Source: a bacterium (GTDB taxonomy: Bacteria; CSSED10-310; JAJRTK01). Taken from it: a DNA stretch of 6,391 bases. This document shows positions 1-6,294 of this stretch, piece after piece. The first letter of the stretch is position 1. Every line of letters starts with the position of its first letter. The position numbers and the translations under genes are program-made. Location of the stretch: contig JAJRTK010000301.1 of NCBI GenBank assembly GCA_024278345.1, positions 1 through 6,391 of the forward strand, in the 5' to 3' direction. The notes under the pieces were generated by a model, which was not told the origin of the DNA, searched no databases, and was given only the letters and a program-made list of their open reading frames with translations.

Positions 1-40
1 AAAAAAACTTGGCATCGGGCAGCGCCGCGCTCCGCTCGGC

Positions 41-130
41 GGGTCACGTTTGCGTGACTCGAAGGGTCACGTTTGCGTGACTCGAAGGGTCACGTTTGCG
101 TGACTCGAAGGGTCACGCCTCGCGTTACCC
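41..130. repeat. 23-bp tandem repeat, three exact copies plus a degenerate fourth, each containing a palindrome
   Basis: Units at 41-63, 64-86 and 87-109 are identical. Each contains GTCACG-TTTG-CGTGAC, a perfect 6-bp inverted repeat around a 4-nt loop, followed by a TCGAA spacer. A diverged fourth unit at 110-130 keeps a palindrome although its sequence has changed: GGGTCACGC and GCGTTACCC pair at 8 of 9 positions around CTC. The 23-bp period is close to two helical turns, so successive palindromes face the same side of the DNA. This could be an array of operator sites for a dimeric DNA-binding protein, an iteron-like array, or a REP/minisatellite expansion. No known binding consensus is recognised. 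Confidence 0.9.
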
Positions 131-154
131 GGCGGTCGTCCGGGGACGCTGGCT

Positions 155-171
155 GCGGCCCTGTGGGCCGC
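155..171. other. GC-rich perfect hairpin
   Basis: GCGGCCC and GGGCCGC form a perfect 7-bp stem around the loop TGT. No T-run follows on either strand, so it is not a standard intrinsic terminator. It lies just downstream of the tandem palindromes and may belong to the same repetitive element. Confidence 0.6.
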
Positions 172-242
172 GTCTCGCTGGCGCTCGGCTTCCCGCCCCT
201 GGCAGGACTTCGCCCTGCACCCACCAGGGAGCTCGCTCATCT

Positions 243-268
243 TCCCGTTGCAACGAAGGGCAACGGGA
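243..268. other. 9-bp stem hairpin
   Basis: TCCCGTTGC (243-251) pairs perfectly with GCAACGGGA (260-268) around the 8-nt loop AACGAAGG. It is stable enough to form in RNA or single-stranded DNA. No U-tract follows, and no known RNA family is recognised. Confidence 0.6.
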
Positions 269-415
269 TCCCAGCCCACATTTTTGTGCGCTGCGCGTTC
301 TCCTTTTATTTCTAATCTTTGTCCCGCCTTGCGTGGATACCCACCCTGGGCAAGCCGCCCAAAAACGGGGAGGAGTTCTGTTCCGCCGGTCTGGGTAGGG
401 CAGGAGAGGCAAACA

Positions 416-442
416 ATGAACATTGGGGATTTCTCTGCTTGA
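416..442 (+). CDS. Candidate 8-codon leader ORF (MNIGDFSA)
   Basis: ATG at 416 is preceded by AGGAGAGG at 402-409, the best ribosome-binding sequence in the upstream region, at near-ideal spacing. The frame codes for MNIGDFSA and stops with TGA at 440-442. That stop overlaps the next ATG (442) as TGATG, an arrangement typical of translational coupling. The peptide has no run of a single amino acid, so it is not an obvious attenuation leader. It may be a chance ORF behind a purine-rich patch; only the Shine-Dalgarno sequence argues for it. Confidence 0.2.
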   Translation: MNIGDFSA

Positions 443-504
443 TGTCTTCAATTTGGGACTTCAGGAGGTTACAGTTTTTGGGTTGTCAGAAGTTCCAGAT
501 CTAG
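442..504 (+). CDS. Candidate 20-residue small ORF coupled to the leader ORF
   Basis: The ATG at 442 overlaps the stop of the 8-codon ORF and opens a 20-residue frame beginning MSSIWDFRRLQF and ending at TAG 502-504. It contains AGGAGG at 463-468, an exact anti-16S complement, but no good start codon follows at the right distance apart from a TTG at 478 in the same frame. There is no recognisable family. It could be a leader peptide, a relic, or noise. The small size and lack of comparison keep confidence low. Confidence 0.15.
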   Translation: MSSIWDFRRLQFLGCQKFQI

Positions 505-767
505 GGGTTGAGGCCCGGAATTCCCGGGATGCTTCTGGAGCGATCCGAGCGACCGCGAGGAGCGTGAGAGGAACGCAACCAGAAATGACCGAGAAGGGGG
601 CTGAGGTCGATGCCATCCAAGGAGGCAAAGAAAGTCCGGGGTTGGGATGGCGGATTCGGCGGCAAATCGGTATCCTATTGATGAAGGTCGAAGAGATCGT
701 CTGCTGGGAGTGCTCCGAGAAGTCCTGCGGTGGGTCTGGTAGTCCCCGGTGATCTTCGGCGTTTTTT

Positions 768-773
768 GGGGGA
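768..773 (+). promoter_or_regulatory. Probable ribosome binding site of the SEDS gene
   Basis: GGGGGA ends 11 nt before ATG 785. It is a weak, G-rich Shine-Dalgarno sequence, but better than anything in front of the in-frame GTG at 749 or ATG at 800, so it favours 785 as the start. Confidence 0.45.
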
Positions 774-784
774 ATGAAGCGCTC

Positions 785-3754
785 ATGAGCGTTCAATTCA
801 TGGTGATGCTCGGCTTTTTGGCCGCGTTTGTCGGGCTGGTTTGGCGCCTTTTTAAGGGGCGCAAGCCGGGGCTCTGGTTAAGGCGCGGGAGCCGGCTTTC
901 TTTTGCTGCCGTTCTGGTGACCGCGATCTGGCCCGCCGTCGTGATTTGTTGGACCATGCTGGAGCTGGAGTGGGAAGATCGGGCGATTTTGCGCGTGGCG
1001 CAAACCGGATACCGGATCCGGATGGATGGGCGGGAGCCCGGTTCCAAGAGCATCACCGTGGGGGGGAACCGGTCGCGGCGGGACCTGGCGCCCGGAGAGC
1101 GCCTTGATGATCTGTTCATCAACCGGCTGCCCGGTGGCTTTTTGAAGATTGCGGTCGCGGAGTCGGGCTTTCGGGTCACGTTGCGGAAGGCCGGCTTCCT
1201 GGCGGAGGCTGAGGAGGAACCAGAGGAAGGAGATTCTCTCCCGCATCCGGGAGCCTTATTTGCCATCAACGGGAAGCGGAAAAATGTTCACCGGCTCCAG
1301 GCCGGCTCGCTGCTTCTTGTGAAGATGGCCGATGGCGGTGAGCTGGGGTTTACTCTCGATCCGGGTGGGCCGCTCCGAGCCGCTGCGCTGGTGGCTCCGG
1401 GAGGCGTGCGCCTCGAGCTTTCCAAGAGTCCCGCGCGGTTGCCGATGATCGACTGGAGACTTCCGGTTTCCAGGCCATTCACCGAAGGAGAACGGGTCGA
1501 TCACCTTGGAGACCTCCTGGCCAGGGCCTCAAAGCAGTCGGGCCGTGCTCCGCCTCCCGGGCTGGCAAGCTTCGTTTTCGCCACTCGCTCCTTTCCTTGG
1601 TTTGACTTTTCCGTGGCACTTCTTGATCCCGAGGTGCGGGTGAGGGAAGGTGGCCGGATTGTGGGTGCGAAGACGGAATTCACGGTTCCGGAGATTCGCG
1701 GCCTGGATTTTTGGCAAAGTTCAGGAGGCGCCGGGAGGCGGGGAGGCCTCCGCCCACTGACCGGGCTCGGGCAGGTGCGGATCGCCAACAACTCCTTCGA
1801 GATCGATTTTAGAAAGCCTCGTCGGGTCACCGTGGAGCACCGGTTCGACGGAGGAGCAGTGGCGACGTTTTGGCTGGCGGCGTACGAGCCGCCTCCGAAC
1901 ACCGACAGCCTCTGGATCCGGGGTCACAGCCAGCGCTTTGAAAACGCCGGAGCACACCTTCGCTTGACGCCGCCTCCAAGGTTGGCTCGCCGGTTGGTTT
2001 CCGCCATCGATGAATGGCTAGCCTGGGCGGGTTTGCTGGAGTCGGCCTCCCAGGGCGATCAGTCCGGATCATGGGCGATGGAGCTTGTGGAGGGAAGGGG
2101 TCGGAGCCAGATTGCGTCGTCGGAGCGGTTCGAGCTGGGCCGGGATTACGCCGTTTTTACGAGCGTGGAGATCGTGGAATTGCCGTTGGGGGTGATCGCC
2201 TGGATCTTGGTTCTATGCATGTTCCAGTGGATCATGATGCGGGAAACGGCGGTGGACGGGTTCCAGGTTGTGTTGGTGTCGGTGGTGAACGTCTTCTTGG
2301 GGTTCCGGTTGTTGGTTGCGTTCAAGGCGGTGTTGGTGCGTCCCTTCCACGAGGAAGGCTATGAGCTGGCTCTGTTCGCTCTCTTTTTCGTGCCTGCGTG
2401 GGTGATCGTGATGCGGGATCTTTGGCACGGTGTCCGCCGTGTTCGCGGGGAGTGGCTTCTTGGCCAGGCCCGCCGGAGGCTCTGGTGCGTGGGGCTCTTT
2501 TTGGCCTGTTTGGGGTACTGGACTCTTGGGCGTTATGGGGTGGGGGCGCGGTTGTTCCTTGTGGGACTCTCGTTGTTGCCCGCGATGTTATTTGAGGTGG
2601 CTCGTTTTTTTGCGGCGCCTTCGCGGGGTGGCCGGAGCGTGGGCGGGCGGTGGATGGTGTGGCTCCGGGATCTTGATGGCGGTGCCGTCAGAACGGTGCT
2701 TTGGGCATTGGCGGCCTGCGGGCTGGTGCGGATGGCCTTTTGGTTCTTGGGATTTCGAGAATCGGTGCGCCTTGGCGGGCGGCTTGCGTTCGAAATGTTC
2801 TACACGCCGGTCATCGCGCTGTTGGGCGGGCTGGCCTGTGGGCTTATCATCGAGCATTTCTGTCGGGCCTTCTACGAGCCTCACCTTTTGGAGCGTTGGG
2901 ATTTGGGATCTTTTCTTCGCCGCCGCACGCCTTTGAGGCTAGGGATTTTGTACGGCGTATTGCTTTTGAGCCTTGGAGGGATCGGCGCCCTGGTGAGTGA
3001 TTTGGGGATGCTGGTTCCCAACGGACTGGGAGTGCTTTTGGTGGCCGGAAGCACGGGCGTTTTTTTTCTTGTCTTCCTTGTAGGCCGCCGTGGCTATGGC
3101 CTGTTGAAGGGGGTTGCCGCCCTGGGCGCCCTGGGGCTTGTGATCCTCTTTTTGTTCCCCTGGATCTTGCTGGGCTGGGGATCGACCTCGGATGGGGATT
3201 CCGTGAGCTATGATCGGAACCGGCTGCGGCTCATGGCCTATTTCGACCCGGAGCGGGTGGCGGATTTGGGAACGCGTTCGGCGCAGGAGATCTTGGAGGT
3301 CCGGCGCCGCCTGGATGCCTATGCTTCCATCAAGGAACCGCGTTATCTGGGTGCTCCGATGCCCATGTCCCGGCCGGAGGATCTCAATGACCAGGTGGCG
3401 GCGATCTATATTCTGGCCGATTTTGGGCCGGTGGGCGGTTTCTTTTTGCTCTGGTGCTTGTTGCTCCTGGCGGCGGTTCCCTTTTGGGACGAGGGGCTTG
3501 CCGAAGCCGGCCGCGCAGGGCCCGGGGAACGCGCCGTGGCTCCCAGACTTGTGGCGGCGGCTTGCCTTGGGTCCATGAGTGCCACCGGCATGTACATGCT
3601 GGCCGCCAACGTCGGGATTGTACCGCTGACGGGAAAGAGTATTTACCTCTTGGGAATCAACTCCCTGTCAGACTTGGTGACGACGAGCCTCTTGCTTGGC
3701 ATAGCAGTTCTTGCCTTGGAGATGCAGCGATGGATCGACGGTCTCTCACGATAG
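785..3754 (+). CDS. Divergent SEDS-family (FtsW/RodA/SpoVE-like) glycosyltransferase with a large extracytoplasmic N-terminal domain
   Basis: SEDS proteins polymerise lipid II into peptidoglycan in the membrane. From ATG 785 the product is 989 residues; typical members have about 370-450. Residue numbers here count from the in-frame GTG at 749 (subtract 12). Two membrane segments (about 17-34 and 50-70) precede a soluble beta-rich region (73-475), followed by about 13 membrane segments (476-990), the last ten matching the SEDS core in number. Arg/Lys-rich loops at 35-50, 556-577, 619-646, 702-729 and 779-788 fit cytoplasmic faces and put 73-475 outside. The large outer loop (810-892) has RNRLRLMAYFDPER, then PEDLND with D881 at the catalytic Asp position of the family's PExHTD motif, then ADFGPVGGF. 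Near the end, NVGIVPLTGKSIYLLGINSLSD matches the conserved N-G-P-TG-S block in spacing. SEDS membership is near certain; the pathway is not. The gene overlaps the downstream transpeptidase by 25 nt. Confidence 0.87.
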   Translation: MSVQFMVMLGFLAAFVGLVWRLFKGRKPGLWLRRGSRLSFAAVLVTAIWPAVVICWTMLELEWEDRAILRVAQTGYRIRMDGREPGSKSITVGGNRSRRDLAPGERLDDLFINRLPGGFLKIAVAESGFRVTLRKAGFLAEAEEEPEEGDSLPHPGALFAINGKRKNVHRLQAGSLLLVKMADGGELGFTLDPGGPLRAAALVAPGGVRLELSKSPARLPMIDWRLPVSRPFTEGERVDHLGDLLARASKQSGRAPPPGLASFVFATRSFPWFDFSVALLDPEVRVREGGRIVGAKTEFTVPEIRGLDFWQSSGGAGRRGGLRPLTGLGQVRIANNSFEIDFRKPRRVTVEHRFDGGAVATFWLAAYEPPPNTDSLWIRGHSQRFENAGAHLRLTPPPRLARRLVSAIDEWLAWAGLLESASQGDQSGSWAMELVEGRGRSQIASSERFELGRDYAVFTSVEIVELPLGVIAWILVLCMFQWIMMRETAVDGFQVVLVSVVNVFLGFRLLVAFKAVLVRPFHEEGYELALFALFFVPAWVIVMRDLWHGVRRVRGEWLLGQARRRLWCVGLFLACLGYWTLGRYGVGARLFLVGLSLLPAMLFEVARFFAAPSRGGRSVGGRWMVWLRDLDGGAVRTVLWALAACGLVRMAFWFLGFRESVRLGGRLAFEMFYTPVIALLGGLACGLIIEHFCRAFYEPHLLERWDLGSFLRRRTPLRLGILYGVLLLSLGGIGALVSDLGMLVPNGLGVLLVAGSTGVFFLVFLVGRRGYGLLKGVAALGALGLVILFLFPWILLGWGSTSDGDSVSYDRNRLRLMAYFDPERVADLGTRSAQEILEVRRRLDAYASIKEPRYLGAPMPMSRPEDLNDQVAAIYILADFGPVGGFFLLWCLLLLAAVPFWDEGLAEAGRAGPGERAVAPRLVAAACLGSMSATGMYMLAANVGIVPLTGKSIYLLGINSLSDLVTTSLLLGIAVLALEMQRWIDGLSR
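3718..3721 (+). promoter_or_regulatory. Ribosome binding site of the transpeptidase gene, inside the SEDS gene
   Basis: GGAG lies 8 nt before ATG 3730. It sets the start of the second gene at 3730, although its frame is open back to an ATG at 3454. Translation from 3454 would put an arginine-rich, low-quality sequence in front of the N-terminal membrane anchor. Confidence 0.8.
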
Positions 3755-6132
3755 TGGCGCCCGCCTTATTGGGGCTGCTGGCGACCGGCGCGGTCATTGG
3801 CGCCTCAATACTGAGCCTCTCCGAAAAGGTGCCAAGCCCCTTCTATCCCCATTCGTACAACCAGAAGGTCAATGCCTGGCTCGAAAGTGGGCTCCTCACC
3901 ATTGAGCGGGGCAAGGGCCGGTTCGTGGCGAGCGTTTCCGACGAAAAACTTAGTGCCGAAGAAAAGGCCTGGCTCGGCCTCAGCTTTCTCCCGTCGGATA
4001 TCCGCCGGTTCAATGGGGATCCCGGCAAGGGGATCCCACCTTCTCGCGGCATTTTCCTCCAGAGGGAAGGCCAGTGGAAGATCAACCCCTACCAACATCT
4101 TTCGGCACCTTTCAGTTTCCTCCGGCGCCGGTGGACAGGCGGCATATGGTTTCGCGCCCCCGCTGTGGGCGCGGCTCTTTGGAGCGACGAACGGACCATC
4201 GTTTTTGCACGCCCCGAACCCGGCGAGTTGCCGATCAAGCCAGGACGATATGCCATCCTCGATCTGGCGGCTTCCGCTCCCGGCGCCGCTCCCGGTGCCG
4301 CTCCCGCCGTCTTGACCTGCAAGGGGTTGGCCGTGACCTATGGCGACAGGACGCGGAACCTGGCCGAGTTCTTCTTTTTGGGGGACGACGTGGTGATCAA
4401 TGTCCGGGACGAGCGGCTTCAAGTCTGGTTGGAGGGGCAGCGTCTCCGAATAGGGCAGATGGCGGTCCTTCGGGATGGTGACCGCCTGCTCTTCGAGAAG
4501 CCTGCCGCTAATCAGCGGCCCGTCGTCCAGGCTTTCCTTTTCCGCCAGACCACCGCGGGTGCCACGGCGGCTTCGGTGACCGGATCTTTGTCGGCGATCC
4601 AGCTCATCAACGGGCGCCAGGAGCGCCACAGCCGAGCCGCCCAGCTCGATTTCGCACCCACCCTCGCAAGTGCCATTGAGAAGCTATACAGCCAGCAGAC
4701 CACAGCCAACGAAAAACTTGATGTCTACTTGACTCTGGACGAATCCCTTCATGTCAATCTCACCCGAGGCCTCACCGATTGGATGCGGACACGGCGCTTG
4801 ACGAAGGCCGCCGGCGTGACACTCCTCGATCTGCGCACCGGCGAGCTTCTTGCCCTGGCGAGTTATCCGTCGCCTGCTCTGGCTGAGCGCCTGGCAAAAA
4901 CCAAGCGTCGTCGTCGCCAACTTCGCAGGAACCACAACTTCCATCTTCATCCCATCGGTTCCGCGGGCAAAGTTTTTTTGGCTACCGCGGCCCTGTCGGC
5001 CCGGCCTGAGATTGCGACTTTGGAGCGTCGCTGCCACCCCAGCACCCACGATTTCCGCCATGTCCTGGATATCGAGCTGCCAACGAACCTTGTGAAGGAA
5101 GGCGATGGGTTTATCGCCAACCCGCCCGCCATCTGCCGCGGCAGTCAATGGTTTGGTTTTTTGCCTTTCTTGACCTCCTCCTCCAATGCCTACATGGTCG
5201 ATCTCTTCACCCTGAGCCTCAGTGGGGCACTGGAAGGCGCCCAGTGCAGAAAGAGAGCGCCGGACAAGAATTGCCGTTGGCGGATCCGGACGGAGCGGGG
5301 ACTGGCGTACTATGACGAAGGCTTCGATCACAGTCTATATCTGACGCCGGAGCGACTGAATGTCATCGGCCTGGAGGGCCTTCCCACTTTCCGTGAGCTT
5401 CGGCGGATCTTTGGCATCCGGACAAGCCTGGTCCTGGACGGGGTGGATCCGGGTTACGACCTGCGCCTTTGGAAGCCCCTCACCGACCGCATCCTCACGG
5501 GGGAGCAGCGGCCCATCTCCCTCTACAGCGACGAAGTCACCCCGGAGCGAGTCAACCTTCGGGCCAACACCATCCAAAACCTTCGGCAGGACTACGTTTC
5601 TTTCCTCCTGGGTGGCGCGGCGAACGAATGGACTAACGTCCAACTGGCGGAGGCTCTGGCTCGCCTGGCCATGAACCGGCCCGTGGAAGCCCAGCTTGTG
5701 CATCGCCTGGAAGTGGATGGCCGTGTGATTGAGAATCCAAAACTGGTGGAGAACGCCCGGCCCACGGCACCTCTCATTGCCCCGGATATTCGGAGTTTGG
5801 TCCTTAGAGGGATGCATGCAGTGGTCCAAAAAGGCACCGCAAAAAAGGCGTTTGGCCCCAAGGGACTGAAGACGGTGGAAAGGGTTTTGCCGGGAAATGG
5901 CGCCACTCTCCGGCTCTACGGCAAGACTGGCACACTGAAGGACAAGAAACGGCCCACGTCGGTCTTCCTTTTCATCCTGGCCGCCGAAAAGAAGGGAGAG
6001 ATCCTGGGAGGCATCTCCGGTGCTATCTACATCGACAGCCCTAACGGCGGCGCTTTCGCCGCTTTCTTGGCTCGCCATTTGCTAGAAAAGGTCGTCCGCC
6101 CCTACCTCAAAGCCGCGAAATTCGTCCGCTAG
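3730..6132 (+). CDS. Class B-type penicillin-binding protein (peptidoglycan transpeptidase) with extended N-terminal region
   Basis: This 800-residue protein should cross-link peptidoglycan stem peptides outside the membrane. It has a short cytoplasmic MDRRS, one membrane anchor (about 7-29), an N-terminal region (30-325) and a transpeptidase domain (about 330-795). All catalytic motifs are present: SAGK (Ser411 nucleophile, Lys414), SSN (484-486) and KTG (732-734, followed by T). LDVYLTLDESLH (330-341), GVTLLDLRTGELLALASYP (362-380), FGIRTSL (561-567) and WTNVQLAEAL (634-643) fit standard family positions. No GT51 transglycosylase domain is present, so it is monofunctional. Residues 211-256 (ending RDGDRLLF) resemble the last strands of an FHA-like beta sandwich, behind an Ala-Pro-Gly linker (183-193). 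Paired cysteines at 435/469 and 506/515 could form disulfides. The gene overlaps the SEDS gene, its likely polymerase partner. The rod (PBP2) or divisome (FtsI) subtype cannot be decided. Confidence 0.9.
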   Translation: MDRRSLTIVAPALLGLLATGAVIGASILSLSEKVPSPFYPHSYNQKVNAWLESGLLTIERGKGRFVASVSDEKLSAEEKAWLGLSFLPSDIRRFNGDPGKGIPPSRGIFLQREGQWKINPYQHLSAPFSFLRRRWTGGIWFRAPAVGAALWSDERTIVFARPEPGELPIKPGRYAILDLAASAPGAAPGAAPAVLTCKGLAVTYGDRTRNLAEFFFLGDDVVINVRDERLQVWLEGQRLRIGQMAVLRDGDRLLFEKPAANQRPVVQAFLFRQTTAGATAASVTGSLSAIQLINGRQERHSRAAQLDFAPTLASAIEKLYSQQTTANEKLDVYLTLDESLHVNLTRGLTDWMRTRRLTKAAGVTLLDLRTGELLALASYPSPALAERLAKTKRRRRQLRRNHNFHLHPIGSAGKVFLATAALSARPEIATLERRCHPSTHDFRHVLDIELPTNLVKEGDGFIANPPAICRGSQWFGFLPFLTSSSNAYMVDLFTLSLSGALEGAQCRKRAPDKNCRWRIRTERGLAYYDEGFDHSLYLTPERLNVIGLEGLPTFRELRRIFGIRTSLVLDGVDPGYDLRLWKPLTDRILTGEQRPISLYSDEVTPERVNLRANTIQNLRQDYVSFLLGGAANEWTNVQLAEALARLAMNRPVEAQLVHRLEVDGRVIENPKLVENARPTAPLIAPDIRSLVLRGMHAVVQKGTAKKAFGPKGLKTVERVLPGNGATLRLYGKTGTLKDKKRPTSVFLFILAAEKKGEILGGISGAIYIDSPNGGAFAAFLARHLLEKVVRPYLKAAKFVR
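4276..4308 (+). repeat. Ala-Pro-Gly coding microrepeat (flexible linker in the PBP)
   Basis: A 12-bp near-repeat of the type GCTCCCGG(C/T)GCC encodes APGAAPGAAPA, residues 183-193 of the transpeptidase. It reads as a flexible linker between two parts of the extracytoplasmic N-terminal region. In-frame repeats of this kind can change length by slippage, so linker length may vary between strains. Confidence 0.7.
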
Positions 6133-6136
6133 CCCC

Positions 6137-6294
6137 ATGAAACAACCGCTCTTCGAAAATTCCCTCTTTTTTCTTCGGGCTGTCTTCCGCTCCCATCGGC
6201 GGCCATCCGGCCACCGCTGTCCGCCATCTTCGCCCCGCTCTTCATCAGCCAGCCCACCATCGACTGGCTCTATCCGGTCGATACCGGAGCGGGC
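6137..6294 (+). pseudogene. Possible start of a third gene, apparently frameshifted and cut off by a repeat
   Basis: ATG 6137, 4 nt after the PBP stop, opens with MKQPLFENSLFF and runs 76 codons in its own frame, but soon becomes Ser/Pro/Arg-rich and implausible. From about 6190 the frame one base back (the PBP frame) looks far more like protein: it contains PLSAIFAPLFISQPTIDWLY, and about 32 of 38 third positions are G or C against about 22 of 34 in the first frame. The frames would join at or after the six-T run at 6167-6172. A frameshift relic, a sequencing indel in the T-run, or chance are all possible. The better frame enters the dispersed repeat at 6295. No family is recognised. Confidence 0.3.
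6273..6288. other. 6-bp stem hairpin downstream of the PBP gene
   Basis: TCCGGT and ACCGGA pair perfectly around CGAT. No T-run follows, so it is not a typical intrinsic terminator. It abuts the right copy of the dispersed repeat and may be part of it. An imperfect GC-rich hairpin also lies at 6197-6216. Confidence 0.4.

Larger units (their letters stand above)
8..338 (+). repeat. Left copy of a dispersed repeat, in three separated blocks
   Basis: Three short blocks here recur in inverted orientation and in the same order at the right end of the window. Block 1 is CTTGGCATC followed by a GC-rich stretch ending GCGCC (8-26). Block 2 is CCACATTTT (276-284). Block 3 is GTCCCGCCTTGCGTGGAT (321-338). 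Blocks 1 and 2 lie about 250 bp apart here but only 5 bp apart in the right copy, as if the tandem repeats and hairpins at 41-268 had been inserted into this copy. Past block 3 the two copies continue to resemble each other for about 11 bases, with every difference a transition. The match is seen directly; membership of a genome-wide family is inferred. Confidence 0.5.
131..784. other. Long upstream non-coding region
   Basis: No reading frame here shows a recognisable protein family, and the open frames on both strands overlap one another without a clear winner. The region contains two hairpins (155-171, 243-268), blocks of the dispersed repeat (276-338), a strong Shine-Dalgarno sequence with mini-ORFs (402-504), and a GGAATTCC palindrome at 517-524. 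I could not identify a -35/-10 promoter pair with acceptable spacing. The promoter of the downstream pair should lie here if 785 begins the transcription unit. An RNA leader or a very diverged small gene is not excluded. Confidence 0.5.

Noticed and set aside
1-40. Intrinsic terminator on the minus strand using the A7 run at 1-7
   Set aside because: The only hairpin nearby has a 5-bp stem and is separated from the T-run by about 15 nt, too far for a standard terminator.
41-130. CRISPR array
   Set aside because: Repeats are directly abutting with no unique spacers, and no cas gene is visible.
423-752. 109-codon plus-strand frame ending at the GTG at 749 (stop and GTG overlap as GTGA)
   Set aside because: It starts at TTG, has no recognisable family or fold pattern and is rich in Gly/Ser/Arg. 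The overlap is attractive, but GTG 749 has a poorer RBS than ATG 785. A 31-codon frame at 647-742 (MADSAANRYPIDEG...) is equally unsupported.
2014-3000. Plus-strand alternative frames at 2014-2364, 2430-2936 and 2701-3000
   Set aside because: They lie inside the SEDS gene and give Trp/Gly/Cys/Arg-rich products typical of out-of-frame reading of membrane-helix codons.
3454-3729. N-terminal extension of the PBP from ATG 3454
   Set aside because: It overlaps the conserved SEDS C-terminus in another frame, reads as Arg/Gly-rich filler, and would bury the membrane anchor. ATG 3730 has a proper RBS.
3805-6078. Long minus-strand open frames at 3805-4629, 4684-5331 and 5335-6078
   Set aside because: They are antisense to a gene with intact catalytic motifs. 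High GC makes such mirror frames common, and their products show no family features.
3730-6132. Bifunctional class A PBP
   Set aside because: The SxxK context resembles class A, but no GT51 transglycosylase motifs are visible in residues 30-325.
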